Shown piece by piece: positions 7,181 through 15,319 of a DNA stretch of 64,000 nt. The position numbers were made by a program, and so were the translations under genes. Each line of letters opens with the position of its first letter. Position 1 is the stretch's first letter. The DNA comes from JBBIQH01 sp964475945. Its GTDB lineage: Archaea > Thermoproteota > Nitrososphaeria > Nitrososphaerales > Nitrosocaldaceae. The notes under the pieces are model-generated. The model did not search any database, was not told the origin of the DNA, and worked only from the letters and a program-made list of their open reading frames with translations. Location of the stretch: NCBI GenBank assembly GCA_964475945.1, contig CAYYYF010000002.1, forward strand, positions 154,593 to 218,592, written 5' to 3'.

Positions 7181-7711
7181 ATGATACTCTCAAAGAAGGT
7201 AACACTCGCAGGTATAGTATCTGCTATTATAGTAGTTGCCATACTTGCTCTACAGGCTATCTCATCATCAAGCACTACTATATCAACAAGTGCCAAGATG
7301 AGTATACAGTTTACAAGGGAGGAGATGAAGAGGGTAGGGTTTGGTGTGGTTGAGAGGATTGCAGCAGATAAGCGTGAGAGTATAGTTATAGGTGATGATG
7401 GCAAGGGCTTCTACATACTTACGCAAGGATCAAATAACATACAGAAGGAGTTCAGCATAGATAATGATACCCTGAAGAGGTTAAGATCCCTAATAAGTGA
7501 TTTTGGTCTACTTGCATTAAACATAGACAAAGATTCCATGGATAAGGACGAGTTCTTAAGGTATACACTAAGCATAAACATTGATGGCAGTAGCAAGACC
7601 ATACGCTGGGTAGAGAGGTTTAACATGGATGAGATGGAACCAGCTGATACACCTCCATTGCTTATAAGGGTAAGGGATATGCTCTTAAACATAATGCAGA
7701 GTGCTAGTTAG
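7181..7711 (+). CDS. Membrane-anchored protein of unknown function
   Basis: Starting at ATG 7181 (MILSKKVTLAG), the protein has one N-terminal hydrophobic segment (AGIVSAIIVVAILALQAI) and a soluble, probably external domain of about 140 residues with alternating strands and helices. The frame extends back to ATG 7127, adding 18 residues that do not look like part of a signal. No family motif is recognised. The gene stands alone before pdxS. Confidence 0.55.
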   Translation: MILSKKVTLAGIVSAIIVVAILALQAISSSSTTISTSAKMSIQFTREEMKRVGFGVVERIAADKRESIVIGDDGKGFYILTQGSNNIQKEFSIDNDTLKRLRSLISDFGLLALNIDKDSMDKDEFLRYTLSINIDGSSKTIRWVERFNMDEMEPADTPPLLIRVRDMLLNIMQSAS

Positions 7712-7767
7712 ACCATAGAATAGATACCAACTCTAAAAATATATTATAGTGAGTAATAATCAGGGGT

Positions 7768-8724
7768 ATGATCTCGCTGGTATCGACCGAGGTTAATCCA
7801 AAGGGTATAAGGGTTGATGCTAATGTAACCAAAGGTACTATATTGGTTAAGCGTGGATTTGCACATATGCAGAAGCATGGTGTGATAATGGATGTTACCA
7901 ATGTTGAGCAGGCTCAGATAGCAGAGGATGCGGGTGCAGTTGCTGTAATGGTTCTAGATAAACTACCATATGATGTAAGGAAGGCTGGAGGAGTTGCTAG
8001 GACAGCAAGTATCAAGGCTATAGAGGAGATAAAGGATCATATAACAATACCTATAATGGCCAAGTGTAGGATAGGGCATATAGAGGAGGCTAGGGTGCTA
8101 GAGGCTGTAGGAGTAGATATGATAGATGAGTCTGAGGTACTTACACCAGCAGATGAGGAGAGGCATATATGGAAGTGGGATTTTACGGTCCCATTCGTTA
8201 ATGGTGCAAGGAACCTAGGGGAAGCATTAAGGAGGATAGAGGAAGGGGCATCAATGATAAGGACTAAAGGAGAACCTGGGACAGGGAATGTTGCTGAGGC
8301 TGTTAAGCATATTAGGATCTTGAATAATGAGATAAGGAGGGTGAAGGGTGTCTATGAGGCTAATGATATGCAAGAACTTGTAAGGATTGCTAGAGAGTTA
8401 AGGGTCTCATACGTATACGTTGAGGAGACAGCAAGGCTTGGTAGGCTACCAGTGGTTAACTTCGCTGCTGGAGGGATAACAACCCCTGCTGATGCAGCAC
8501 TGCTTATGAGGCTAGGGTGCGATGGTGTATTTGTAGGCTCTGGGATATTCAAGTCGCAGGATCCATTGGAGAGGGCAAGGGCAATAGTAATCGCTACAAC
8601 ATACTGGGATGATCCAAAGACTGTGCTAGAGGCACAGAGGATGATAGATGAGGGCAAATCAATGCTTGGTATGGATATAAAGACACTTGAGTTAAGGATG
8701 CAGGAGAGGGGTAGTGAGGCTTAA
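7768..8724 (+). CDS. pdxS: Pyridoxal 5'-phosphate synthase, synthase subunit
   Basis: The 318-residue TIM-barrel protein has the full PdxS pattern, including KRGFAHMQKHGVIMDV, MVLDKLP with an active-site Lys, and MIRTKGEPGTGNV with the second catalytic Lys. It makes PLP from ribose 5-phosphate, glyceraldehyde 3-phosphate and ammonia delivered by PdxT. Its stop overlaps the pdxT start by one base, so the subunits are co-translated. Confidence 0.97.
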   Translation: MISLVSTEVNPKGIRVDANVTKGTILVKRGFAHMQKHGVIMDVTNVEQAQIAEDAGAVAVMVLDKLPYDVRKAGGVARTASIKAIEEIKDHITIPIMAKCRIGHIEEARVLEAVGVDMIDESEVLTPADEERHIWKWDFTVPFVNGARNLGEALRRIEEGASMIRTKGEPGTGNVAEAVKHIRILNNEIRRVKGVYEANDMQELVRIARELRVSYVYVEETARLGRLPVVNFAAGGITTPADAALLMRLGCDGVFVGSGIFKSQDPLERARAIVIATTYWDDPKTVLEAQRMIDEGKSMLGMDIKTLELRMQERGSEA

Positions 8725-9362
8725 TGGGTATTGATAATAATAGAATGATAAGAATAGGCGTGCTTGCATTACAGGGCGATGTGGAGGAGAATGTTAATGC
8801 TACACTGCAGGCATTCAAGGCATTAGGTATCGATGGTAGTGTAGTGCAGGTTAAGTACCCTGAGCAGATATCAAGCATAAATGGAATAATAATACCAGGG
8901 GGAGAGAGCACTGTTATAGGCACGCTAGCAGCATTGAATGGTTCCCTTAAGGCATTAAGGGATAGGATAGATGAAGGTATGCCTGTGCTAGGTACATGTG
9001 CTGGCATGATAGTGTTAGCAAAGAGGGCATATGATAGGGTTGTAGGAGAAACTAGGCAGAAGTTACTTAATATGCTTGATGTAACTGTAGAGCGTAATGC
9101 ATTCGGTAGGCAGATGGACTCATTTGAGGCATACCTTGATATACCATTACTTGGGGATAAGTCATTCAAGGGTGTCTTTATAAGGGCACCTATAGTAAAG
9201 GATTATGCTAGTAATGTTGAGGTATTGGCAAGGTTAAATGGCAAGGTAGTTGCTGTTAAGCAAGGTAATATGATAGGTACAGCATTCCATCCAGAGCTTG
9301 CTGATGATGCTAGGTTGCATATGCACTTCATCAAGATGGTTAATGATTACATGAAGCACTGA
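8724..9362 (+). CDS. pdxT: Pyridoxal 5'-phosphate synthase, glutaminase subunit
   Basis: The 212-residue class I glutamine amidotransferase has the PGGEST oxyanion motif, the nucleophile in LGTCAGMI, and HPEL carrying the catalytic His-Glu. It supplies ammonia to PdxS. ATG at 8724 overlaps the pdxS stop (TAATG). The start could also be M9 (MIRIGVLAL). Confidence 0.96.
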   Translation: MGIDNNRMIRIGVLALQGDVEENVNATLQAFKALGIDGSVVQVKYPEQISSINGIIIPGGESTVIGTLAALNGSLKALRDRIDEGMPVLGTCAGMIVLAKRAYDRVVGETRQKLLNMLDVTVERNAFGRQMDSFEAYLDIPLLGDKSFKGVFIRAPIVKDYASNVEVLARLNGKVVAVKQGNMIGTAFHPELADDARLHMHFIKMVNDYMKH

Positions 9363-9369
9363 TCCTTAA

Positions 9370-9410
9370 TGTTATATAACAGAAATTATATAATAGATGT
9401 TATATAACAT
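9370..9410. promoter_or_regulatory. Paired palindromes TGTTATATAACA, possible operator
   Basis: Two copies of the perfect 12-bp palindrome TGTTATATAACA (9370-9381 and 9398-9409; the second extends to 14 bp) sit with centres 28 bases apart between pdxT and the exported-protein pseudogene. The spacing is close to three helical turns, which suits a dimeric regulator. No regulator is identified. Confidence 0.4.
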
Positions 9411-9480
9411 GTAATATATAAGATGAATAATATAAAAGTCTTTCGCAATTTTTTATTAGATTATATCTTATATATTATTG

Positions 9481-10022
9481 ATGAGGTACACGATAATAGC
9501 ATCCATACTAGCGGCAATAGTAACTGGAGTGGTTGTAGCAGGTGTTTACCCTATTGCTGGAGTAGTTAATGGGCAAGTGCATGAAGAGCATAAGGGGGAG
9601 CATGCAGTACTGCAGGTTGATATAGACAAAGTATTTGCACCTTTTGGCACCCCTGGATTCTTCAAGTTACTTGCAGACTTTACAGATATGAGAGTTGTGC
9701 ATGGACATGTTGCAATAAGCAATGTGCAGTGTGATAGCAATGGTAAAAGTACGTTTTGTAGTTGTTGTTGCTAATGCTAATGTAGGTTCAGGTAATACAC
9801 AATTAGCAATAATACCATTAGATGCTAGTAAGTTAGTTGATGATGTATCATTCAAAGGCAAGTACTGCACCTATCATGTAGATATACATTGAAGAAGATT
9901 ATAAATTCCCAGTAACTGATATAGCATTAGCAAACAGTAGCAATAACGCTGTAAGACCACACTCAACTGCATCTGCAGCAATACATGCAGATATAGCAGA
10001 GATGGAGGAGCATAATACTTAA
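9481..10022 (+). pseudogene. Exported protein gene broken by two frameshifts
   Basis: ATG 9481 opens a signal peptide (IIASILAAIVTGVVVAGVYPIAG) and about 87 good codons. Near 9743 the sense frame moves by +1 (VKVRFVVVVANANVGSGNTQ) and runs to 9892, and near 9890 moves +1 again (EEDYKFPVTDIAL) to TAA 10020-10022. The three pieces would make one secreted protein of about 180 residues. No family is recognised. The next gene begins 12 bases later with a strong ribosome-binding site, so the two were likely one operon. Assembly error is an alternative. Confidence 0.65.
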
Positions 10023-10028
10023 GGAGGA
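10021..10028 (+). promoter_or_regulatory. Strong Shine-Dalgarno for the downstream exported protein
   Basis: AAGGAGGA begins at 10021, seven bases before ATG 10035, and overlaps the stop of the upstream pseudogene. It supports 10035 as start and an operon origin for the pair. Confidence 0.6.
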
Positions 10029-10034
10029 TAGAGC

Positions 10035-10520
10035 ATGCAAGGTATGAATAAAGTATATCCATTTATTTTGGCAGTAACGCTCATAACTTTCGCAGGTATA
10101 AACACTGTAAATGCTCAAGTAGGTTTAGAGGTTAATCCAGATACTGTAAGTCTTGGCAGTAGCACAACAGCATCATTATGTGCAGGTACTACAGGGTTTA
10201 CGATAACTAGTGTAGATCTTGTTGATCCTGGCGGCACTACATTTAGTACTACTATAAATGCAGGTACTACTCTTAACCCTGGGAATTGTGTAACATGGAA
10301 TATACCAGCTGATTTCCCTACTCTTGGTGCTCTAAATTCAGTAGGGACATGGGTGTTGGAGGTAAATACCGACCCAGGTAATCAACAGAGAACAGATTTT
10401 ACTGTTAGCCTCTTTGTTATACCGGAGAGCATAATGGGTGCTATAGCAGTAGCAGGTGCATCATTAGCAGTGCTTGGAGGTTACTCAGTGCTTAGAGGTC
10501 ACTCTAGAAATAAGGCTTAG
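10035..10520 (+). CDS. Exported, C-terminally anchored Ig-like protein (PEF-CTERM-like)
   Basis: The 161-residue protein has a signal peptide ending near VNAQ (about residue 28), a Gly/Thr-rich beta domain with two Cys (LCAGTT and GNCVTW) that could form a disulfide, and a C-terminal VIPESIMG, hydrophobic helix and RGHSRNK tail. The tail resembles the PEFG/PEFP sorting signals of thaumarchaeal surface proteins, although PEF reads PES here. Function unknown; probably part of the cell envelope. Confidence 0.6.
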   Translation: MQGMNKVYPFILAVTLITFAGINTVNAQVGLEVNPDTVSLGSSTTASLCAGTTGFTITSVDLVDPGGTTFSTTINAGTTLNPGNCVTWNIPADFPTLGALNSVGTWVLEVNTDPGNQQRTDFTVSLFVIPESIMGAIAVAGASLAVLGGYSVLRGHSRNKA

Positions 10521-10545
10521 ATAAATAATCAAATATTTTATTTCC

Positions 10546-10782
10546 ATTATAAATGTATAGCAAGAAAACCCTGTCCTTCAGGATGGGATGAATTGCTAAC
10601 TTTAATTCATGAATCTGTAATTACCCTCATACTAAACTACAAGTATAGACTATATCCTAACAAGTCATGTATAAACATGTGAGTCTACATTAGAAGCATG
10701 TAGATTTCTATACAATTACGCTTGGAGACTCTAACAGGTCAATGAACCAAGAAGCCTCACCCTTTATGGCGAGGTAGCTCAC
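10546..10782 (-). mobile_element. 237-bp non-autonomous TnpB-type element derivative, copy 2
   Basis: On the minus strand this is the same 237-bp sequence as at 2390-2626; I found no mismatch reading the two side by side. Both ends are homologous to those of the tnpB element 0.5 kb away. The opposite orientation makes the two copies an inverted repeat enclosing about 7.9 kb. Confidence 0.85.
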
Positions 10783-10805
10783 AGAAATTGGAAAGATGTT
10801 CATAC

Positions 10806-11291
10806 TTACCTACTACTCAACTCCATCTTTATACTCATACCATCCTCAAATGCAACCTTGCTAGGATCACTACCGACGTTAACATACTCTTGAGCATCCT
10901 TGGCCTTAACCCAGATACTTACATCATACCTACTTGTATCCAATCCCCATAACCTTACAAGATCCATGAGTGTAAACCTTATAGGCCTTGGGTATACAAT
11001 ATACACATTACCACCATCCTTTGTATGTAATGGTCTTAAGCACTCTGCACTCCTACCTATCTCTGGTATATTTACTGCATTACCATCTATAGTAACCTCT
11101 AGCATAGCATGTAATCTGAATGGTAGATCCTCGCTTGGTATGCATTGCTCTATGGGAGGCTTGCCTACTATGAAGTAACTTATGAGGTATGCTAAACCTG
11201 TGCCTGCACCAACTAGTATTGCAGGGAGTATGAGCTGCCACTTTGTTAACCTCTTCCTATCCTCTCCTGGAGCCTTCCTAGGCTTTACCAT
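10806..11291 (-). CDS. Membrane-anchored protein of unknown function
   Basis: The 161-residue protein has a basic N-terminus (MVKPRKAPGEDRKRLTKW), one hydrophobic segment (LILPAILVGAGTGLAYLISYFIVG) and an external domain with two Cys (EQCIPSEDL, ECLRPLHT). It is probably a single-pass protein with its C-terminus outside. No family is recognised. It is squeezed between two mobile elements and looks intact. Confidence 0.55.
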   Translation of the reverse strand: MVKPRKAPGEDRKRLTKWQLILPAILVGAGTGLAYLISYFIVGKPPIEQCIPSEDLPFRLHAMLEVTIDGNAVNIPEIGRSAECLRPLHTKDGGNVYIVYPRPIRFTLMDLVRLWGLDTSRYDVSIWVKAKDAQEYVNVGSDPSKVAFEDGMSIKMELSSR

Positions 11292-11310
11292 ACAATAGGT
11301 TAGTAAAAGC

Positions 11311-11440
11311 GTGAGCTACCCTGCCTTTAAAGGCAAGGCTTCTTGGTTCATAGATCCTAAAGGATCTCCCCAAGCGTAACTTCCCCTAGCCCCTAGGGTA
11401 GGTAATATCATTTCCAGTAACCATCCTAATCCTGATTTCA
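11311..11440 (-). ncRNA. Predicted omega (guide-scaffold) RNA region of the tnpB element
   Basis: In characterised TnpB systems the reRNA/omegaRNA is made from the 3' end of tnpB through the right end, with the guide lying just beyond. Here that corresponds to the tnpB 3' end plus the terminal hairpin, and the first ~70 bases of it are kept in both 237-bp derivatives. The boundaries are a guess from family knowledge. Confidence 0.3.
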
Positions 11441-12569
11441 TTAACCCTTTCTTTAATATGTTTAAAGAACTATTTCTATCTCTATCAATAACTAAATTGC
11501 ATTTACTGCATTTAAATATCCTTTCATGTAATTGCATATCCTGGATATTATTGCATCTATAACATTCCTTAGTAGTATTATTAGGGTTAACTTTAATAAC
11601 CTTAGTCTTATAGGAGAGTAGTTGAATGAATCTACTAAATGCCTTATTAGCAATATTCCTATGCAATGTATTATTACCATTAGGTAATGGTTTATACTCT
11701 AGCATCTTCTTAACATTAAGATCTTCAACAAATACTATATTATATCTAGCATAATACCTAGATAGTTTATGTAACAGATCATCTCTTCTCCTCTTTATCC
11801 TCTCATGTATTATCTGTAACCTACTCTTAGCCTTCTTATAGTTATTAGAGCCTTCTTTCCTTCTTGATAGCTTCCTTTGCACTAATCTTAACCTTCTTAT
11901 TAACCTTGTATTATCAATATTAAACCTTTTATCATCATTATTGCTTGCTATTATGAACTTATTATTGGTAGAGTTCATATCCAATGCTACTATATTGTTC
12001 AAGGTAATAGGAATTAATCTAAAAATAGGATATACTTGCTCTAATGTAAATATTGCATACCATTTACTGTTATTCTTTCTTGTTATTATAACTTGTTTAA
12101 TTCTGTAACCATTAGGGATTGGTCTATGCATATTAATTCTAATATAGCCAATCTTACTTAACCATAGATAGTACCTGTTGCTATTATTATCCTTATTATT
12201 ATCCTTATTATTATTATTATTAACTAACTTGAATCCTGATTGGTTATATATGAAGGTATTATACTCATATTTATCCTTCTTATTGAGGCTACCTATCCCT
12301 ATCTTGTATCCTTGCTTCTTTAATTCCTTTAATGCCTTTACTACACCTGCTACTTGCTTACTAACCATCTGTAACATCTTGGAATGGTAATTCCTTAACT
12401 CTGGGTATAATTCCTTCAATTCTATTAATGCATTATTCATATCATACTCATTCTCATAACCATTATCAATGAAGTAATTGTATACAAATCTACATGCTTC
12501 TAATGTAGATTCTAATCTGTTTATACATGTTTTATCAGGATACAGCCTATATTCGTAGTTTAAATTCAT
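11316..12569 (-). CDS. tnpB: TnpB RNA-guided nuclease homologue
   Basis: The 417-residue protein has an N-terminal LEACRFVYNYFI motif, a RuvC-like domain with candidate catalytic D197 (VALDMNS), E282 (VFVEDLN) and D364 (IDRDRN), and a zinc finger C336-x2-C339...C354-x2-C357. Length fits the family. An Asn/Lys/Asp-rich low-complexity insert (about 117-131) is unusual. D197 lies in LDMNS rather than the usual (I/V)D(L/V)G, which may weaken activity. The stop codon lies within the terminal hairpin region. Confidence 0.9.
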   Translation of the reverse strand: MNLNYEYRLYPDKTCINRLESTLEACRFVYNYFIDNGYENEYDMNNALIELKELYPELRNYHSKMLQMVSKQVAGVVKALKELKKQGYKIGIGSLNKKDKYEYNTFIYNQSGFKLVNNNNNKDNNKDNNSNRYYLWLSKIGYIRINMHRPIPNGYRIKQVIITRKNNSKWYAIFTLEQVYPIFRLIPITLNNIVALDMNSTNNKFIIASNNDDKRFNIDNTRLIRRLRLVQRKLSRRKEGSNNYKKAKSRLQIIHERIKRRRDDLLHKLSRYYARYNIVFVEDLNVKKMLEYKPLPNGNNTLHRNIANKAFSRFIQLLSYKTKVIKVNPNNTTKECYRCNNIQDMQLHERIFKCSKCNLVIDRDRNSSLNILKKGLMKSGLGWLLEMILPTLGARGSYAWGDPLGSMNQEALPLKAG

Positions 12570-12682
12570 AGCGTTAGTTATAGATTCATGAATTTAAAGT
12601 TTAGCAATTCATATCCATCCTTAAAGTCTAGGTTTTCTAACTATAAATATAAATTAATACTTACCCATTACTACTGGTGTAG

Positions 12683-12791
12683 GCCGGGGTGCCCTAGCCT
12701 GGTAGGGGGCAGGCCTGCTAAATAGCCTGCTGCATATGCAGTGAGTCTGTGGCCCGTAAGGGCCGCACGGGTTCAAATCCCGTCCCCGGCG
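12683..12791 (+). tRNA. tRNA-Ser(GCT) with intron
   Basis: Acceptor strands GCCGGGG (12683-12689) and CCCCGGC (12784-12790) pair, with discriminator G and no encoded CCA. A long variable arm TGGCCC-GTAA-GGGCC and the T arm ACGGG/TTCAAAT/CCCGT identify a class II tRNA. Taking out 23 bases after position 37 (12721-12743) restores CAGGC-CTGCTAA-GTCTG with anticodon GCT. The intron position is the canonical 37/38 site. Confidence 0.88.
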
Positions 12792-12800
12792 CTATTGTAT

Positions 12801-13291
12801 TTATTTATAGTATGTCTTAACTCTACCATGAATTATGAGATATGCTGCTGTGAGTGCTGTTAGTACCAATATACTAGCACTAGGGAACTCTGGCGTTATC
12901 GTTATGTTAAACCCTGCAGTCTCTGTAGGGACTATGAAGAATAGTATTCCTGTTATATCCACACTTATTGTATAATTGCCTTCAGATGCAAATACATAGG
13001 ATAGTTCTACCAGTATCGCTATGAATAGAACCTTCTTGAGGCATACTATATATTATATTGCCATTGCTATCCCTTATCTTAAGGGCATAATCTACATGCT
13101 TGAGTTGTTGATTCATGCTTGTAAAAACTTGATCGTATACCAACCTCCTTGCCAAGCTCTGGTATAGAGTTGAGTAGTAGCATTACATTGAATGATTTGG
13201 AAGATGCCACCATGGTTATATCATCTTGGGCATAGATGCTCTTCAATGGTATAAGTAATGATAATGTAAAAATTAGAAGTATACTTCGCAT
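12801..13291 (-). pseudogene. PEFP-anchored exported protein gene with two frameshifts
   Basis: Starting at 13291 there is a signal peptide (ILLIFTLSLLIPLKSIYAQ) and about 50 more codons. The sense then continues in a second frame (VYDQVFTSMNQQLKHVDYALKI) and a third (VELSYVFASEGNYTISVDI), ending with ITPEFPSASILVLTALTAAYL and a basic tail. The reconstruction, about 160 residues, parallels the intact protein at 29850-30338 in order of parts. It begins 10 bases from the tRNA-Ser end. Two shifts make sequencing error less likely than decay. Confidence 0.65.
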
Positions 13292-13367
13292 ATGGGAATT
13301 AGATTATCTATACTAATTAAACTAAGTCGGTATCTAAATCTATATAACAGGTTAGAGGATGTATAGT

Positions 13368-13502
13368 ATGGCAAAGCGTTGCACATTATGTGGCAAAGAG
13401 GTTAAGATACCATACAGGCTTGAGAAGTATGGTATACAAGGTATAATCTGTGGCTCTTGTTATGATGAGAAGTTAAAGGAGATATATAATATAAAGCATT
13501 AA
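13368..13502 (+). CDS. Small two-CxxC zinc-binding protein
   Basis: The 44-residue protein MAKRCTLCGKEV...GIICGSCYDEKL has two C-x2-C pairs 20 residues apart, a typical zinc-ribbon/treble-clef spacing. ATG 13359 would add three residues (MYS). Function unknown; such proteins are frequent in this phylum. Confidence 0.65.
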   Translation: MAKRCTLCGKEVKIPYRLEKYGIQGIICGSCYDEKLKEIYNIKH

Positions 13503-13534
13503 ATTAAATAAATAACTCATAATTATAATATAGT

Positions 13535-13936
13535 ATGCTCTTGCTATATGATAACACATGCTACTACTGTAGCATATTTGCATATATAGCAGTAAGGCTA
13601 AGTGCTAACAGATTAACTCCTGTAGGATTATATAGTAAGGAAGGTGATGAGTTAATGGCTCTATTCCCTAAAGGTGTTGATCCTTATGAGATGTTCTGGA
13701 TAGTAGATGGCTCATATGCATATGGAGGGCTAGATGCGCTCTTTAAACTCTTAAAGATCATCATCTTAAACCTTCCTAAGATAATATATAATTGCTATTA
13801 CAATAACAGTAAACCCAGATACTCTACGAGGATATGCTTAGAATGCAGCAGTAAATGTGGATTAGTAGCAAGGATATACAATCTATTAAGTAAGAGAAGT
13901 AAGGTAATGCTCAACGGTAGTATTATAATAAATTGA
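13535..13936 (+). CDS. DCC/DUF393-like thiol-disulfide oxidoreductase family protein
   Basis: The 133-residue protein opens with LLYDNTCYYCSIFAYIAVRLS, matching the YDGxCxxC start of the DCC family, and continues with MFWIVDGSYAYGGLDALFKLL, the family's second block. The fold is thioredoxin-like and redox activity is inferred from the CYYC pair. A second Cys cluster (ICLECSSKC) lies near the C-terminus. Confidence 0.6.
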   Translation: MLLLYDNTCYYCSIFAYIAVRLSANRLTPVGLYSKEGDELMALFPKGVDPYEMFWIVDGSYAYGGLDALFKLLKIIILNLPKIIYNCYYNNSKPRYSTRICLECSSKCGLVARIYNLLSKRSKVMLNGSIIIN

Positions 13937-13951
13937 TTAAGGTTTGTATTG

Positions 13952-14755
13952 TTAAATCACTGGCTTAACCTCTACCTCTTCCTTGAGCTTCTCAGCAACC
14001 AACTCTGCGGCCTTCCTACCTGATAACAGCATTGCACCAAACGTTGGACCCATCCTTGGAAGCCCAAATGTCTCAGCAACACTCATCCCTGCAACAACAA
14101 GCCCAGGGTATACCTCAGATGTATGCTCAACCACTAAATCTTCAGACTCCTCAACCCACATTGGGTTCATGCCAGAGAACTTTACCAAGCCTCTATCCTG
14201 TAACCTCTTGACCGCTACAGCATCATGCCCAGATGCATCTATAACATATCTAGCCTCCAATGCAACTGGATCTACACAGGTTATATTCCTTGGTAATGCA
14301 GATACCGGCATCCAGTTAACAACTACACCAGATACCCTATCCTTCCTAAGTATAAGATCATCGAACTTTGTTAGGTTAAGGAACCTAACACCAGCATCAC
14401 ATGCACTTGCTATTAGTTTGGAGCATGCATTTGGTCCAGGTGTAGCATATAGCCCATCTGCTACCTTCTTATACTTTACCCCTAGTTCATCCAATACCTT
14501 ATGTGCTGGTGCCCTAATGGTTATTGGGTTCATCATGAAGCCTCCTATCCAGAATCCTCCACCAAGGTAGTTGTTCTGCTCAATTATCAGGGTCTTGAAA
14601 CCCCTTGCTGCTAAATCCCTCCCAGCCATCAAGCCAGCAGGTCCTGCACCTATTATTATAACATCACTATCAGCATAATCCATTAGTGTCTCATGGAACA
14701 TGCTTGCTATTGCCCTAGTTATCTCCTTCTCACTCACCTTTGCGAATACAGGCAT
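13952..14755 (-). CDS. thi4: Thiamine thiazole synthase, Cys-type
   Basis: The 267-residue FAD/NAD-binding protein has DVIIIGAGPAGLMAG (about 31-45), EQNNYLGGGFWIGG and the C-terminal RMGPTFGAMLLSGRKAAE of Thi4. It makes the thiazole moiety of thiamine from NAD and glycine. The residue before VDP is Cys160 (NITCVDPVA), where methanogen enzymes that use free sulfide have His. A Cys here matches the yeast-like type that donates its own sulfur once per enzyme. Confidence 0.92.
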   Translation of the reverse strand: MPVFAKVSEKEITRAIASMFHETLMDYADSDVIIIGAGPAGLMAGRDLAARGFKTLIIEQNNYLGGGFWIGGFMMNPITIRAPAHKVLDELGVKYKKVADGLYATPGPNACSKLIASACDAGVRFLNLTKFDDLILRKDRVSGVVVNWMPVSALPRNITCVDPVALEARYVIDASGHDAVAVKRLQDRGLVKFSGMNPMWVEESEDLVVEHTSEVYPGLVVAGMSVAETFGLPRMGPTFGAMLLSGRKAAELVAEKLKEEVEVKPVI

Positions 14756-14803
14756 AGTATGCTATGCTATACAGATTTATTTATTTGTTGTTACTATTAA
14801 GGT

Positions 14804-15307
14804 ATGAGCAGGAAGGGGTTAAGGAAGGAGAGGAGTAGGTATCTAATAATAATTATACTTGCTGGTATAGTTACTGGTATAGTAACAATAGCAATAACAA
14901 CATACAATGAGAGGGTTAGGAGTGATAACTATATTATTGCTATACAAAGGATAAATACTGAGTCTAAGCAGTTAACTGAGCATTACAGCAACGGGTATGA
15001 GAGGTGGAGTAGCAAGGCAATAGATGATCATACCATGGTAGAGATAGTGGATAGTGTAATGGTTAAGCAGAAGAGGCTTATAGATACGATGAGGAGCATG
15101 GATATCCCTGATGCATATAGAGAGGCTCATGCATATAATCTAAAGTCATTGGAGTATGAGTATGATGCATATGGATACTTTAAGGAGTACCTTTTAAGCA
15201 AGGATGAGGTAAAGTTAGCAAGATACCAAGAGATGCTACAGTTGGCATTTGAGAATGAGGCTAAGGCACTCAGCATATACAATGGTAAGGGATTAATAAT
15301 GCCTTGA
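14804..15307 (+). CDS. Membrane-anchored helical protein of unknown function
   Basis: The 167-residue protein has a very basic start (MSRKGLRKERSRY), one hydrophobic segment (LIIIILAGIVTGIVTIAITTY) and an otherwise helical, charged domain, possibly a four-helix bundle (KQLTEHYSNGYERW..., MVKQKRLIDTMRSM..., LKSLEYEYDAYGYF...). No family recognised. It is followed 12 bases later by another unknown gene. Confidence 0.55.
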   Translation: MSRKGLRKERSRYLIIIILAGIVTGIVTIAITTYNERVRSDNYIIAIQRINTESKQLTEHYSNGYERWSSKAIDDHTMVEIVDSVMVKQKRLIDTMRSMDIPDAYREAHAYNLKSLEYEYDAYGYFKEYLLSKDEVKLARYQEMLQLAFENEAKALSIYNGKGLIMP

Positions 15308-15319
15308 GTAATCATAGAT

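Larger units (their letters stand above)
11311..12650 (-). mobile_element. Orphan tnpB element (IS200/IS605-like, no tnpA)
   Basis: The element runs from GTGAGCTACC at 11311 to roughly CTATAAATAT at 12650. These ends are shared with the two 237-bp derivatives. The 3' terminal part contains a GCCTTTAAAGGC palindrome typical of the hairpin at such element ends. No Y1/HUH transposase is present, so movement would depend on a TnpA elsewhere. The element carries a single gene. Confidence 0.8.

Noticed and set aside
9740..9895. Programmed ribosomal frameshifting in the exported-protein gene
   Set aside because: Two shifts, no slippery heptamer or stem-loop, and no family known to use it; decay or sequencing error is simpler.
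12178..12235. ATT/ATCC microsatellite inside tnpB
   Set aside because: It stays in frame and only encodes an Asn/Asp/Lys-rich loop, so it is mentioned in the gene entry, not as a repeat system.
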